In this document: in pieces, positions 1 through 8,914 of the stretch | Numbering within the stretch: position 1 is the first letter of the stretch | Layout of the letters: the number at the start of each line of letters is the position of its first letter | NCBI GenBank assembly: GCA_002102225.1 | Contig: LQPB01000052.1 | Coordinates: forward strand, 1 to 64,000 | Origin: Mycobacterium interjectum | Lineage (GTDB): Bacteria; Actinomycetota; Actinomycetes; Mycobacteriales; Mycobacteriaceae | Direction: 5' to 3' | DNA: 64,000 bases | The notes under the pieces: model-generated | Told to the model about the DNA's origin: nothing | Seen by the model: the letters and a program-made list of their open reading frames with translations, nothing else | The model's database searches: none | Translations under genes and position numbers: made by a program

Positions 1-3000
1 GGCGCGGTCGCCTTCGGCGACGGGTTGGGCGTTGCGGGTCACGATGAACAACTTGGCCGGCATGTCGGCCGCCACCATCGCGGCGGCCAGCATGCGCACC
101 TCGTGAAACAGCCGATACGCCGTCTCGAGATCGAACAGCGTCCCTAAGTCGGACGGTGTGTACAACACACGATCGATGCCATTGAGCGCATGGATCAGCG
201 ACGTCTCTTCATCGAGGAGCGAGGCATCTGCGACGTCGACACGCGATTGCGGGCCCGCGAGCCAGCGTAGCTCCGTGGCCAGCTCGGCATGGCCCACCGC
301 CAACCAGCGACCTCCGGCGGCATCGGTATCGGACTTCGCACTGGCAAGGGGCTTCGCCGGCCAGGTCATCGCATAGCACCAGCCGTCATGTTCGCCGTCC
401 AGGCGCTCGGATGGTGCCGCAGTTGTGGACGGAGAACCGTTGTGGTGCTCGATATCTGACACTTGCCGCGCTGCGCTCGTGGTGTTGGTCCAGTGGTGGG
501 TGTGGTGCGTGGTGTAGAGGTTGGTGCGGAAGGTGATGGTGTCGTCGGTGTCGCGGTGCAGGGTTGGCACGCTGGTGTAGGTGGTGCCGTGTTGGGCGGT
601 GTGCAGGGTGTCGAGGATGGCTTGGGTGAGCAGGGGGTGGGGGCTGATTTCGATGAAGGTGTGGTGGTTGGTTCCGGCGGTGGTGATGGCTTGTTGGAAG
701 TGCACGGGGTTGCGCATGTTGGTGGCCCAGTGTGCGGCGTCGAAGACGGGCCCGGTGTCGGGGTTGTCATAGGTGGTGGAGATGATCGGGATGGCCGGTG
801 TGCGCGGGGTGAGGTCGGCTAGTTCCGAGCGCATCTGAGGCTGCAGGGCGTCCATGGCCGGGTTGTGCGGGGCCACTTCGATGTTGACGCGGCTGGCGAA
901 GCGGTTCTGTGCGCGGAGCTGAGCGATCAATTCCTCGATGTCATCGACGGGCCCGGAGATCACGGTTTGGCGCGGTGAGTTGTAGATCGCCAGTGTCACG
1001 TGTGGGTGCCCGGCGATGAGTTCGTGGGTGGCGGCGGCGTCGAGTTCGAGCAGGGCCATGGTGCCCTGACCGCACAGCGGTGCCATCAGCCGGGAGCGGG
1101 TCGCGGTGACCCGCAGTCCCTCGGCGGGGGTGAGCGCCCCGGCGGCCACCGCGGCGGCCACCTCGCCCATGGAGTGCCCGATCACCAGATCGGGGTGCAC
1201 CCCGTAGGAGCGCCACAGCTGGGTCAGCGCCAGCTGCATGCCGATCACGCCGAGCTGAATCTGTTCGATACCGACCAGCTCCTTGCCGCCGGCGATGAGG
1301 TCGTGCAGGGAAAACCCGGCCTGGGCAACAAAGGTCGGCTCCAGCTCGCCCACGGCTGCGGTGAAGGCGGGTTCGTCGGCCAACAGCCGCCGGCCCATCC
1401 CGGCCCATTGGGACCCCCGACCCGAGTAGACAAAAACCGTGCCGGGCCCGGGCACGTTGTCGGTGGGGCCGATCACCCCGGGGGCGTGCTGGCCCGCGGC
1501 CAGCGCCTGCAACCCGGCCAGCGCCTGGGCGCGGTGGCGGGCGACCACGGTGCCGAACCTGGCCTGGCGGGCACGGTGATGATTCACCGTATGGGCCACC
1601 TGCGCCAACCCCACCCCGGCCCCAGCACCTTGCATCCACTCGGCCAACACCGACGCCGTCGCGGCCACCCGCTGGGATGTCTTACCCGACACCACCAACA
1701 CCGAAACCCCACCATCGGACCCACCCCCAACCACAGGCGCCAACTCCTGACCCTGCTCAACCACCACATGCGCATTCGTCCCACCGAATCCGAACGAGGA
1801 AACCCCGGCCCGGCGCGAGCGGCCTGTGTCCGGCCAGTCAATCTGTGTATCAACGACTTTCATCCGCAAGTCGGCAAAGGAGATATGCGGGTTCGGGTTC
1901 TCGAATTGTTGATTCGGCGGGATCTGGCCATGTTGCATCGCCAGCACCGTCTTGATGAAGCCCGCGATCCCTGCCGCCGCCTCGGTGTGTCCGAGATTCG
2001 TCTTCACCGCACCAACGAGTAGGGGGGACTCCTCGGAACGTCCGCGACCCAGCACGGCGCCGAGAGCGCGCGCTTCGATCGGGTCGCCCAACAACGTTCC
2101 GGTCCCGTGCGTTTCGACATAATCCACGTCGCCCGGCTGCATCCCCGCGTTGGCATAGGCGGCGCGCAGCACCGCCATTTGAGCCGCCGGGTTGGGAGCC
2201 ATCAGGCCGTTGGAGCGGCCGTCCTGATTGACCGCGGAGCCGCGCACCACCGCCAATACGCGGTCCCTGTCTCGCACCGCGTCGGCGAGCCGCTTGAGCA
2301 CCACCACCCCGGCGCCCTCACCGCGCACAAACCCATCGGCCGCCGCATCGAACGCGCGGCACTTACCCGTCGGAGACAATGCACCGACTTGGTCGAAGCC
2401 GCGAAATACCGCCGGGGACAACAACAGGTTCACACCGGCCGCGATCGCCAGATGGGAATCCCCGGTCCGCAGGCTTTGGCAGGCCAGATGAATAGCCACC
2501 AGCGAGGACGAGCAGGCGGTATCCACGGCCATCGACGGGCCGCGCAGGTCAAGGAAGTAGGAAAGGCGGTTGGCGATGATACTCATCGCGCCGCCGGTGT
2601 TGCTCCAACCGTCGACCTGACAGAAATCGTTGGAAGCGATAGCCCCGTATTCACTCAGGCATGCCCCGGCGAATACTCCCGTCTGCGTCCGGCGCAGCGT
2701 GCTGGGCGCAATTCCCGCGTGCTCCAACGCTTCCCAGGCCACTTCCAACAGCAGGCGTTGTTGGGGGTCCATCTTGGCCGCTTCGCTGGGCGAGATCTCG
2801 AAGAACTCCGCATCGAAGGCGTCGATGTCGGGCAGGAATGATCCCCAGCGAGTCGTGCGGGCCAGCGCTGCTGCCACCTCGGGTGAGCCGGTCGCGAATG
2901 GCCGCCACCGTTCGGGCGGCACTGGGCCAATCGAGCAGCCGCGCTCGCAGAGGAACTGCCACAACGCCCCAGGCCCCGAGATCCCCGGGAACCGGCACCC

Positions 3001-3327
3001 CATTCCGATCACAGCGATCGGCTCGTCGAGCGAGTTGGGGGCCCCACGCTTCGGAGCGGGGTCGGGTTCGGGCTCGGGCTCGGGTGCGGTGAGGTAGGCG
3101 GCCAACGCGTTGATCGTCGGGTGCTCCCAGAAATCGATCGGAGAGATGCTCTTGCCCAGCAACTCTGACAACTCACCGGAAAGCACGACCGAATCGCGCG
3201 AGCTCACTCCGAGGTCCGCCAGTGACAGATCGGGGTCAACCTCATCCGGCGTGCAGCCGATATTGGTGACCAAGTAGTCGACCAGCCAGTGGCGGAGTTC
3301 GGCTTCGCTACCGATGCCTGACGTCAT
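1..3327 (-). CDS. Type I polyketide synthase, N-terminal 1109 residues (cut by window edge)
   Basis: Modular PKS that extends an acyl chain presumably supplied by the neighbouring acyl-AMP ligase. Visible order: an acyl carrier domain (residues about 8-90, carrier Ser near 46 in GVSSRDS); an acidic Pro/Glu linker; ketosynthase (about 105-530, active Cys272 in DTACSSS, then THGTGT and TNLGH); acyltransferase (about 625-935, Ser719 in GHSMGE, GRGSQW near its start); and from about 985 the structural half of a ketoreductase, which runs off the window. No DH or ER is seen before the KR. In the AT specificity region VAPH sits where VASH-type motifs usually lie, which may mean methylmalonyl, but weakly. 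The ATG start overlaps the ligase stop by 4 bases, so translation is coupled. An N-terminal ACP is known from mycobacterial PKSs paired with acyl-AMP ligases. Confidence 0.93.
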   Translation of the reverse strand, partial: MTSGIGSEAELRHWLVDYLVTNIGCTPDEVDPDLSLADLGVSSRDSVVLSGELSELLGKSISPIDFWEHPTINALAAYLTAPEPEPEPDPAPKRGAPNSLDEPIAVIGMGCRFPGISGPGALWQFLCERGCSIGPVPPERWRPFATGSPEVAAALARTTRWGSFLPDIDAFDAEFFEISPSEAAKMDPQQRLLLEVAWEALEHAGIAPSTLRRTQTGVFAGACLSEYGAIASNDFCQVDGWSNTGGAMSIIANRLSYFLDLRGPSMAVDTACSSSLVAIHLACQSLRTGDSHLAIAAGVNLLLSPAVFRGFDQVGALSPTGKCRAFDAAADGFVRGEGAGVVVLKRLADAVRDRDRVLAVVRGSAVNQDGRSNGLMAPNPAAQMAVLRAAYANAGMQPGDVDYVETHGTGTLLGDPIEARALGAVLGRGRSEESPLLVGAVKTNLGHTEAAAGIAGFIKTVLAMQHGQIPPNQQFENPNPHISFADLRMKVVDTQIDWPDTGRSRRAGVSSFGFGGTNAHVVVEQGQELAPVVGGGSDGGVSVLVVSGKTSQRVAATASVLAEWMQGAGAGVGLAQVAHTVNHHRARQARFGTVVARHRAQALAGLQALAAGQHAPGVIGPTDNVPGPGTVFVYSGRGSQWAGMGRRLLADEPAFTAAVGELEPTFVAQAGFSLHDLIAGGKELVGIEQIQLGVIGMQLALTQLWRSYGVHPDLVIGHSMGEVAAAVAAGALTPAEGLRVTATRSRLMAPLCGQGTMALLELDAAATHELIAGHPHVTLAIYNSPRQTVISGPVDDIEELIAQLRAQNRFASRVNIEVAPHNPAMDALQPQMRSELADLTPRTPAIPIISTTYDNPDTGPVFDAAHWATNMRNPVHFQQAITTAGTNHHTFIEISPHPLLTQAILDTLHTAQHGTTYTSVPTLHRDTDDTITFRTNLYTTHHTHHWTNTTSAARQVSDIEHHNGSPSTTAAPSERLDGEHDGWCYAMTWPAKPLASAKSDTDAAGGRWLAVGHAELATELRWLAGPQSRVDVADASLLDEETSLIHALNGIDRVLYTPSDLGTLFDLETAYRLFHEVRMLAAAMVAADMPAKLFIVTRNAQPVAEGDRA

Positions 3328-5114
3328 ACCGTCAGGTCCAGGCGCTCGAACCCGTCGCTCCGATACCGTTCGACGCAGGTTGAACGCCGGATCTTGCCGC
3401 TTGTAGTGATTGGAATCGAACCAGGAGCCACCAGAACAAGGTCCGCAACGCGCAGGCCATGTGCTTTCGCTATCGCCGAGGTGACTTCGCGCTTCACCGA
3501 CCGAAGTTTGGCGGTGGCTTCCTCCGCGGTTCCGCGCCTCTTCAGTTCAATGACCGCCACCAGTAGTTCGCTGATGTCGGTCGGTACAGCGATCGCCGCA
3601 CAGCGGCCTCCCGTGATCTCTTGAATGGTCGCCTCGATGTCATCGGGTGAGTGGTTTCGCCCATCGACGATGAGAAGGTCTTTGATGCGGCCCACGATGA
3701 ACAGTTCGCCGTCGGAGAAGAAGCCCAAATCGCCGGTTCTGAGCCACGGCCGCCGCGCGGTCTCCAGCGATGGGTCGAGCAGCTCCGCGCCGAACGTGTG
3801 CGCCGACGCATGCGGATTTCGCCAGTAACCGTCGGCGACGTTGTCGCCGTGGATCCAGATCTCCCCGACCTTGCCGGCGGGGTTCTCGACTCGGGTCTCC
3901 GGGTCGACGATCCGCACTGTGACAGCACGAGGTACGCCGCAGCTGACCAGATCGACACCGACCTGGTCACCGGATGGCTGCGCATAGCCGGCCGACAGCT
4001 TCTGGTAGTCGAATCGGGCGGTTGTTGGCGGCCGCCCCGGCGGATTCGACGCCGCGTACACCGTCGCTTCCGCGAGTCCATACCCCGGCTTCAACGCGGT
4101 GTCGCGCAGGTTGAACCGGGCGAAGCGCTCGATGAAACGCTTGAGCGTAGCCGCGTGGACGCGTTCGGCACCGAAGGCGAACGTGTGGACGTGCCCCAGG
4201 TCCAGCCCGGCCATATCCTCGTCGGTGGTACGTCTTACAACCAGTTCATAGGCGAAGTTGGGGCCCCCAGTGTAGGTCCGAGTGTTGCGGGCCGCCAACT
4301 GCATCCACCGGGCCGGCTTCTGCAGAAACGCCATCGGACTCATGAATACGACGCGACGTCCCGCCACTATCGGGAGTGCTATGCCGCTCATCAGACCCAG
4401 GTCGTGGTAAAAGGGCAGCCATATGACGATCGTGGTGTCCGGCGGCGCTGCGTTGCCGTGATCCTCGAAAGTGTCGGAGATCAACTGCGTCATATTCGCC
4501 ATCACGTTTTGGTGGGTGACCACAACACCGGCCGGTGTGCGGGTCGAGCCGGAGGTGTACTGAAGATAGGCCGGTCCGGAACGGGAATGGGTTAGTGGAG
4601 GCAGTTCGCGCGGCGAATCCAAGTCGAGCAGGTCGACTTCGATGACGAACGGAGTCGGCCAACCCTCGTGTCCGCCGGCATATTTCGTCACCTCGCCAAC
4701 AACGGCGGAAGTCGTCAGAATGGCGACCGGGTTGCAATCCCGCAGCACGGAGGAAATCCGGTCGTCGTGAACACCGAATTGCGGTGTTGAGAGTGGAACC
4801 GCGATGAGGCCAGCCTGAAGCGCCCCAAGGAATGCGACGACGTACTCCAGTCCCTGGGGGGCGACAATCGCGACCCTGTCGCCCGGCGACCCGCACAGTG
4901 CGAGCTCTTCAGCAACGGTGCAAGCGCGCCGGAACAGTTGTGACCATGTCAGGCTTTCAGTAAACCCGGACTGGTCATGCTCGTAGTCGATGTATGTGAA
5001 CGCCAACGCATCCGGCTGTTGGTCGGCCCGCTCCCGCAGCAGAGCGACGATGGACGAGTCGGTTTGCACCATCCCTTGCCTTCCATATTCGCTGTCGGCG
5101 TTCATTGTGGGCAC
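3324..5114 (-). CDS. Fatty-acyl-AMP ligase (FadD/FAAL type)
   Basis: 596-residue member of the acyl-adenylating superfamily. It would activate a fatty acid as acyl-AMP and pass it to the N-terminal carrier domain of the overlapping PKS. The AMP-binding P-loop YTSGSTRTPAGV lies near residue 190, WLPFYHDLGL near 240 and GYGLAEATVYAAS near 345. WIHGDNVADGYW and LRTGDLGF follow, and the C-terminal subdomain carries GRIKDLLIVDGRNHSPDDIE. These are typical of mycobacterial FAALs rather than acyl-CoA ligases. The start is uncertain: residue 1 (ATG), residue 4 and residue 15 (MVQTDSSIVALLRERA) are all possible, and family N-termini fit the last best. The stop overlaps the PKS start (ATGA). The gene lies about 450 bases downstream of the thioesterase gene on the same strand. 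Confidence 0.92.
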   Translation of the reverse strand: MPTMNADSEYGRQGMVQTDSSIVALLRERADQQPDALAFTYIDYEHDQSGFTESLTWSQLFRRACTVAEELALCGSPGDRVAIVAPQGLEYVVAFLGALQAGLIAVPLSTPQFGVHDDRISSVLRDCNPVAILTTSAVVGEVTKYAGGHEGWPTPFVIEVDLLDLDSPRELPPLTHSRSGPAYLQYTSGSTRTPAGVVVTHQNVMANMTQLISDTFEDHGNAAPPDTTIVIWLPFYHDLGLMSGIALPIVAGRRVVFMSPMAFLQKPARWMQLAARNTRTYTGGPNFAYELVVRRTTDEDMAGLDLGHVHTFAFGAERVHAATLKRFIERFARFNLRDTALKPGYGLAEATVYAASNPPGRPPTTARFDYQKLSAGYAQPSGDQVGVDLVSCGVPRAVTVRIVDPETRVENPAGKVGEIWIHGDNVADGYWRNPHASAHTFGAELLDPSLETARRPWLRTGDLGFFSDGELFIVGRIKDLLIVDGRNHSPDDIEATIQEITGGRCAAIAVPTDISELLVAVIELKRRGTAEEATAKLRSVKREVTSAIAKAHGLRVADLVLVAPGSIPITTSGKIRRSTCVERYRSDGFERLDLTV

Positions 5115-5564
5115 GCCCTGTATGTCCCGCCTCTCGGGCGGCTTTGCGCGTCACGTGGAACGCCCGTGGCCGCGGCACCTGCTAGGTGGGGCCCAGACAA
5201 CCAGTCTCCGGAAGAAAATAAGCGATCCTTCAGAAGGAAATGGTGCGATTTCGGAAATCCGCGGCGTTTCACAACGCGGATCCGTGGGCGATCCTGATCG
5301 GCATCAACCGTTTGTAGGTGAACAACTCCTGATCGCAGGCGGTAATTGCTTGAAAATGAAAGTAAAATTGCTTGAAATCGAAAATAATTTTGCTTGAAAT
5401 TGACAATAAGTCAGTAGTCCAGGTGGCCGAATGGCTAGCAAACGAGGACAGGATGGCGAGGCCGGTCCATTTCGAGCGGGCGTACCGCTCCGTGCGCGGC
5501 GGTTCCTGCATGGGCTGCCCATCCGCGTGTCCACGGGTTCGCCGACGCCGATCTCTTCGGCTAA
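5115..5564. other. Intergenic region with AT-rich regulatory-looking block
   Basis: No convincing gene lies between the thioesterase stop and the acyl-AMP ligase start. The centre (about 5335-5415) is strongly AT-rich compared with its surroundings and contains three phased direct repeats, listed separately. The arrangement suggests that the ligase-PKS pair has its own promoter and is not purely read through from the thioesterase. That is an inference; no clear -10 hexamer was picked out. Confidence 0.5.
5346..5411 (-). repeat. Three tandem 22-bp direct repeats upstream of the ligase-PKS genes
   Basis: On the plus strand the core TTGCTTGAAA occurs at 5346, 5368 and 5390, each exactly 22 bases apart. 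Each core is followed by an A/T-rich degenerate tail containing GAAA or GACA and then TAA. The 22-base period is about two turns of B-DNA, so the three cores face the same side of the helix, as expected for a cooperatively binding regulator. The block is 235-300 bases upstream of the acyl-AMP ligase start. Role inferred. Confidence 0.6.
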
Positions 5565-6305
5565 CTATGGTCGGTGCGGCTCGACTGTCCTGCCCTCGAT
5601 GTCCCTCACCAGGGCAGGCAGGTTGTTGTTGAGGTAAAAGTGGTCGCCGGGGAAGACCCGGATGGAGAACTCGTCGGTGGTGCGCTCGGACCAAGCGATC
5701 ATGTTCTCCTGGGCAACGATGACGTCGTTGTCGCCGACGAATGCGTGAATCGGACACGACACCGTCACTTCCGGCGGGCGGGTGTAACCCGCGATGGTGC
5801 GGACGCTTTGCAGCGTTGGCATCATCCTCGATGCGAATTCGTCGTTGGCCAGGAGCTCAGGGGTTGTGCCGGCCACTCTGGCAACCAAGCTCAAGATGTC
5901 ATGATCGGATCCCTGGAGCTCCTTGTGTCGGATGTGGCCCGGTGCGGCGCACGACGAGACAAACAGGGCGGCGATGGGATGTCCCGCCGACTGGAATCTC
6001 AGCGCCACTTCAAAGGCGACGAGTCCGCCCATGCTGTGCCCGAAAAAGGCCGCCGCACCGTCGGCGTCCGCCGACGGTGCCATCATGGTGAAGATCTTGT
6101 CGGCTAGGTCGGGGATGCTTATCAGTTGCGTGAGGCCCCGTTCGCGCCGCTCCGGGTACTGCACGGCGACCCGCCTGATATCCGCCGAGAACGCTTTGGC
6201 GAAGGGCGCGTAAAAGGTCGCAGACCCGCCAGCATGAGGAAATATGTAGAGCGTCGCTGGCGCCAGCTGCGCTTCGTCCTTAGCTCGGTCGGTGCGCTCG
6301 TCCAC
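5565..6305 (-). CDS. TesA-type (type II) thioesterase
   Basis: 246-residue alpha/beta hydrolase of the family that releases or edits acyl chains on PKS/NRPS carrier domains. The oxyanion-side motif FPHAGG is at residues 22-27, the nucleophile Ser91 is in GHSMGG, an Asp lies in FVGDND, and the catalytic His is in FPGDHFYL near the C-terminus. Length is usual for type II thioesterases. The start is GTG (reading MDERTDRAKDEA). It precedes the acyl-AMP ligase and PKS on the same strand and probably serves them. It resembles the role of TesA in mycobacterial dimycocerosate/phenolglycolipid synthesis, but the product of this cluster is not known. Confidence 0.9.
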   Translation of the reverse strand: MDERTDRAKDEAQLAPATLYIFPHAGGSATFYAPFAKAFSADIRRVAVQYPERRERGLTQLISIPDLADKIFTMMAPSADADGAAAFFGHSMGGLVAFEVALRFQSAGHPIAALFVSSCAAPGHIRHKELQGSDHDILSLVARVAGTTPELLANDEFASRMMPTLQSVRTIAGYTRPPEVTVSCPIHAFVGDNDVIVAQENMIAWSERTTDEFSIRVFPGDHFYLNNNLPALVRDIEGRTVEPHRP

Positions 6306-6503
6306 TGGGCAAGCCTATCCAAGTGCGCTCGCCGTTTGGTTTCGATCTGACCGCCCCCGGACCGACGCGTCGTTGAACGGAGTGCCGGGGGACGACGCTT
6401 TCACCGAGGCGAATTGATTCGGCCATTTCCGGAGCGGCGACGGCTGAATCGCGAGAGAATCGACGGGAGTCTCGCACGAAGTCGACAGTGGGGAGCGGCG
6501 GCG

Positions 6504-6737
6504 ATGGCCTCACCGAAATCAATCTGCGTGGCCTGCGGCAAACCCATCGGACGATCCCGCCTGACCATATGTAGCGACTGCAACAAACGGATCCATCCGG
6601 ATTGCTTCTGCTTCTCGGTGTCCAGCGGCTCCAAGCCTGATCCGAACTGCCCGGTGCATGGCGATGCCGGCCCGCAACAACAAGGTGTCCCGGCCTCCTC
6701 GGAGCCCGTTGCTGGATCCAAAGACGATCCGAGCTAA
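6504..6737 (+). CDS. Small zinc-finger protein with PHD/RING-like ligand spacing
   Basis: 77 residues, starting at an ATG preceded by a purine-rich GGGGAGCGG; the frame stays open upstream but that part reads as low-quality Arg-rich sequence. The metal ligands are C-x2-C-x11-C-x2-C-x4-H-x2-C-x14-C-x2-H, four pairs within about 50 residues. This is close to the C4HC3 spacing of PHD fingers, with His as the last ligand. The C-terminal 20 residues are polar and probably disordered. No enzyme domain is attached. It stands alone, divergent from the thioesterase. Function unknown; binding of protein, DNA or ubiquitin-like targets cannot be assigned. Confidence 0.6.
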   Translation: MASPKSICVACGKPIGRSRLTICSDCNKRIHPDCFCFSVSSGSKPDPNCPVHGDAGPQQQGVPASSEPVAGSKDDPS

Positions 6738-7498
6738 TGGTCAGACGCCCGTCGTCCCGGGAATTCGCTTGACGAGCGGCCAGCTGTCGGTCATGACCCG
6801 ACCGCGCCGGCGACCTCGAATCCGGAAATCCCACACGGCGATTTTGCCGCCTCCTTCCACGCCATTCTGCATAGGATTAGAACAAATGCCGTTCGCATTA
6901 AACACGTGAGCTCCAACCATTTATGCAGCTATCGAAATGAGGGCACTCATTCGCGGCACTATCGCAATTGGCCGCGGTTGGTTGATGCGATTTTTGCTGG
7001 TGCATGGGGTTAACCGTCAGGGGCCGCGGCTCAGCAGAATAAGGGTGCAGTGATCACGGAATCTGTTGGCCCACAATTGCTTACGTGATCGTGGCGGTAC
7101 GACATGACCCTCTGCCTGACCAAGACGCCGCGATTCTCGAAACCCGGGCACCGCGCCTGGATTCGATCCGGCTCAGGGCCGGGCGGAGAAGTTTGCGCAG
7201 AGTGCCGGTCACGTCTACGTGAGCCCCACTTGACGCCGATCGCGGGCGCTAGCCGGGCCTTGCACCGGCCCGATTGCCTGCAGTGGGCCATTTGTGTTCG
7301 GCCACAAATTATTTCGTATATGAAGTATCGCATTCCGACCCCCGTGCTTGTCGCTACCCACGTTGACTACCCGTCATCGACGCGAACAACGACCATGTTT
7401 ATTTCACTTTGAAGTAACTGGCGTCACGATTATCCGGTGCAGCCAAAGACGTGGCAGCATAGTTTGCGGTCGGCGCAGGACGAGCATGGGAGGCACGG
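6738..7498. other. 761-base intergenic region without a supported gene
   Basis: Several overlapping frames of about 100 codons exist on both strands here, but none has a domain, ribosome-binding site or convincing composition. Local AT-rich patches at about 6885-6990 and 7300-7440 may contain the promoter of the PE gene. A purine-rich GGGAGG precedes the PE start at 7499. Nothing else was recognised. Confidence 0.5.
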
Positions 7499-7834
7499 AT
7501 GACGTTCCTCGTTGCTGCAACGCAGCAAATAGCTGATGCTGCAACAAATTTGGCAAACATCGGCTCGGTCATCACGTCGTCGAACACTACGGCGGGATCA
7601 GCGATCACCGGTGTAATGCCGCCGGCGGCCGATGAGGTCTCCACGCAGATTGCCACGCTGTTTTCTCACTGCGCCACGCGCTATCAGCAGCTCAGTGCGT
7701 CAGCGGTAGCGTTCCACGACCAATTTGTCCAAATGTTGGCGGCAGGAGCCAACACGTACGCCGCCGCTGACGCGAACTCCGCGCAGACCATGGCGAGCGC
7801 CAGCTCGAACACAGTCAACACTGCACTCACCTAG
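7499..7834 (+). CDS. PE-family protein (111 residues)
   Basis: N-terminal PE domain of the mycobacterial type VII secretion substrates: starts MTFLVAATQQIADAATNLANI, with helical repeats and the conserved FHDQFVQML / AAGANTYAAAD region near residues 75-95. A stop (TAG) ends the frame after ...NTVNTALT. The next 60 codons in the same frame continue like a PE protein, so this is probably the intact head of a longer broken gene, though a 111-residue PE domain could be exported on its own. No partner PPE gene is adjacent. Many PE proteins carry a YxxxD/E export signal, and none is clear here. Confidence 0.85.
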   Translation: MTFLVAATQQIADAATNLANIGSVITSSNTTAGSAITGVMPPAADEVSTQIATLFSHCATRYQQLSASAVAFHDQFVQMLAAGANTYAAADANSAQTMASASSNTVNTALT

Positions 7835-8118
7835 ATCGAGCAGATTCAGATCGAGATCGAGCGGGTTCAGATTGGGTGCACTACCAACCTGGTCAACGGT
7901 GAACTCGGGTTCAATCAAACATTGGTGGGCACCGAGCTCGCGCTCGAGCAGGCGGTGTTTGGCACCACTGCTGCGCTGAACGGCGCGCTGAACCGCGGCC
8001 TCAACGGGGGAACTTGATGTTTGGCACTGGCGAACACGTCGTCAACTCGATCTTCGGGGCTCAAGTCCCGACGAACTTCACCTCCAGCCTGTTGGCTGGT
8101 ACCGGCCGCCGCTTGTGA
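7835..8118 (+). pseudogene. Decayed C-terminal continuation of the PE gene
   Basis: Directly after the TAG at 7832-7834 the same frame stays open to a TGA at 8015-8017 and reads IEQIQIEIERVQIGCTTNLV, then GELGFNQTLVGTELALEQAVFG, which matches the linker following PE domains in long PE proteins. At 8017 a second piece (MFGTGEHVVNSIFGAQVPTN...) continues the likely ancestral sequence in a different frame to a stop at 8116-8118. One nonsense change and one frameshift therefore separate the three segments. It ends 30 bases before the next gene. Confidence 0.7.
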
Positions 8119-8148
8119 GAACGTCGTCGCACCATCAGACTGGCTGAT

Positions 8149-8910
8149 ATGCGCGATCGCGAGACGATCGACTCAGAATTGCGGCGCATCGCTCTCGAGC
8201 GCCGATCGGTCGGTGAGCGGGGCTCCCAGCCGTCGATCCGAGAGGTCGACGAACTGCTGGACGAGCGGCTGGGCCACCGCCCGCAGGCACCCGCGACCCA
8301 GGTACTTGCCGACCCCCCGCCGCAGCGCGCAACCCGTCGCAACGCGCCGTTCAGCCGCAAGGGTGTGTCGCGTCGTTTCGGCCTACTCGCGGCCTTGCCG
8401 CTCTCCCTGATCGCCGGTGCCGCCGCTGTGGTGGTGATGTCCGGGGCCCACCACCCCGAGCCGGCGGCCGAGCCGGCGGCAGTCCCGCCGCCGTCGAGCG
8501 TGCGACCCGTCCCCGCCGCGCCCGCGGCTCAGGCTCCGCAGCTTGACATCGTCGACAGGGCGCTCATCGGCGCGTTGAAACACGACGGCGTGCCGGTTCC
8601 CAGCCCCGAATACGTGACGGCCCATGGGCACGCAGTCTGCGACTTCCTGAGCCGACAACCCGATTTCGCCGAGGCCATCCGCTTCGTGCAGCGATCGACG
8701 ATATGGGACGCCAACCAAAGCGCGAACTTCGTGGGTGGCGCCGTCGTCTCGTACTGCCCTCAGTACGAACAGGCAAGCCCGGGGGAGCTGCAGCCGGGCC
8801 TCCAGAAGAGTCTCTCTGATCTGCAAGCCGTGCAGGGTGACCTACAGGGCATCCAGGGCGATCTGCAAAACATCAAAGACGGCCTGCCCGCTCTCCCGGG
8901 CCAACCGTGA
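8149..8910 (+). CDS. DUF732-type membrane-anchored protein
   Basis: 253 residues. A basic cytoplasmic N-terminus of about 75 residues precedes one transmembrane segment (about 77-98, LLAALPLSLIAGAAAVVVM) and a Pro/Ala-rich stalk. A DUF732-like region at about 135-205 (GVPVPSPEYVTAHGHAVCDFL ... SYCP) holds two conserved cysteines that probably form a disulphide outside the membrane. The C-terminus has three short heptad-like repeats (DLQAVQG, DLQGIQG, DLQNIKD) suggestive of a short coiled coil. Mycobacteria encode many DUF732 proteins of unknown role. ATG start; no clear operon partner. Confidence 0.8.
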   Translation: MRDRETIDSELRRIALERRSVGERGSQPSIREVDELLDERLGHRPQAPATQVLADPPPQRATRRNAPFSRKGVSRRFGLLAALPLSLIAGAAAVVVMSGAHHPEPAAEPAAVPPPSSVRPVPAAPAAQAPQLDIVDRALIGALKHDGVPVPSPEYVTAHGHAVCDFLSRQPDFAEAIRFVQRSTIWDANQSANFVGGAVVSYCPQYEQASPGELQPGLQKSLSDLQAVQGDLQGIQGDLQNIKDGLPALPGQP

Positions 8911-8914
8911 TCCG

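Noticed and set aside
5346..5411. 22-bp repeats as a CRISPR array
   Set aside because: Units are contiguous with degenerate tails, there are no unique spacers of constant length, and no cas genes are present.
5420..5460. tRNA-like D-arm sequence (GGTGGCCGAATGGCT)
   Set aside because: Resembles the start of Ser/Leu tRNAs, but no acceptor, anticodon or T-arm pairing follows.
7031..7412. Overlapping ORFs of about 100 codons on both strands before the PE gene
   Set aside because: No ribosome-binding site, domain or protein-like composition; treated as intergenic.
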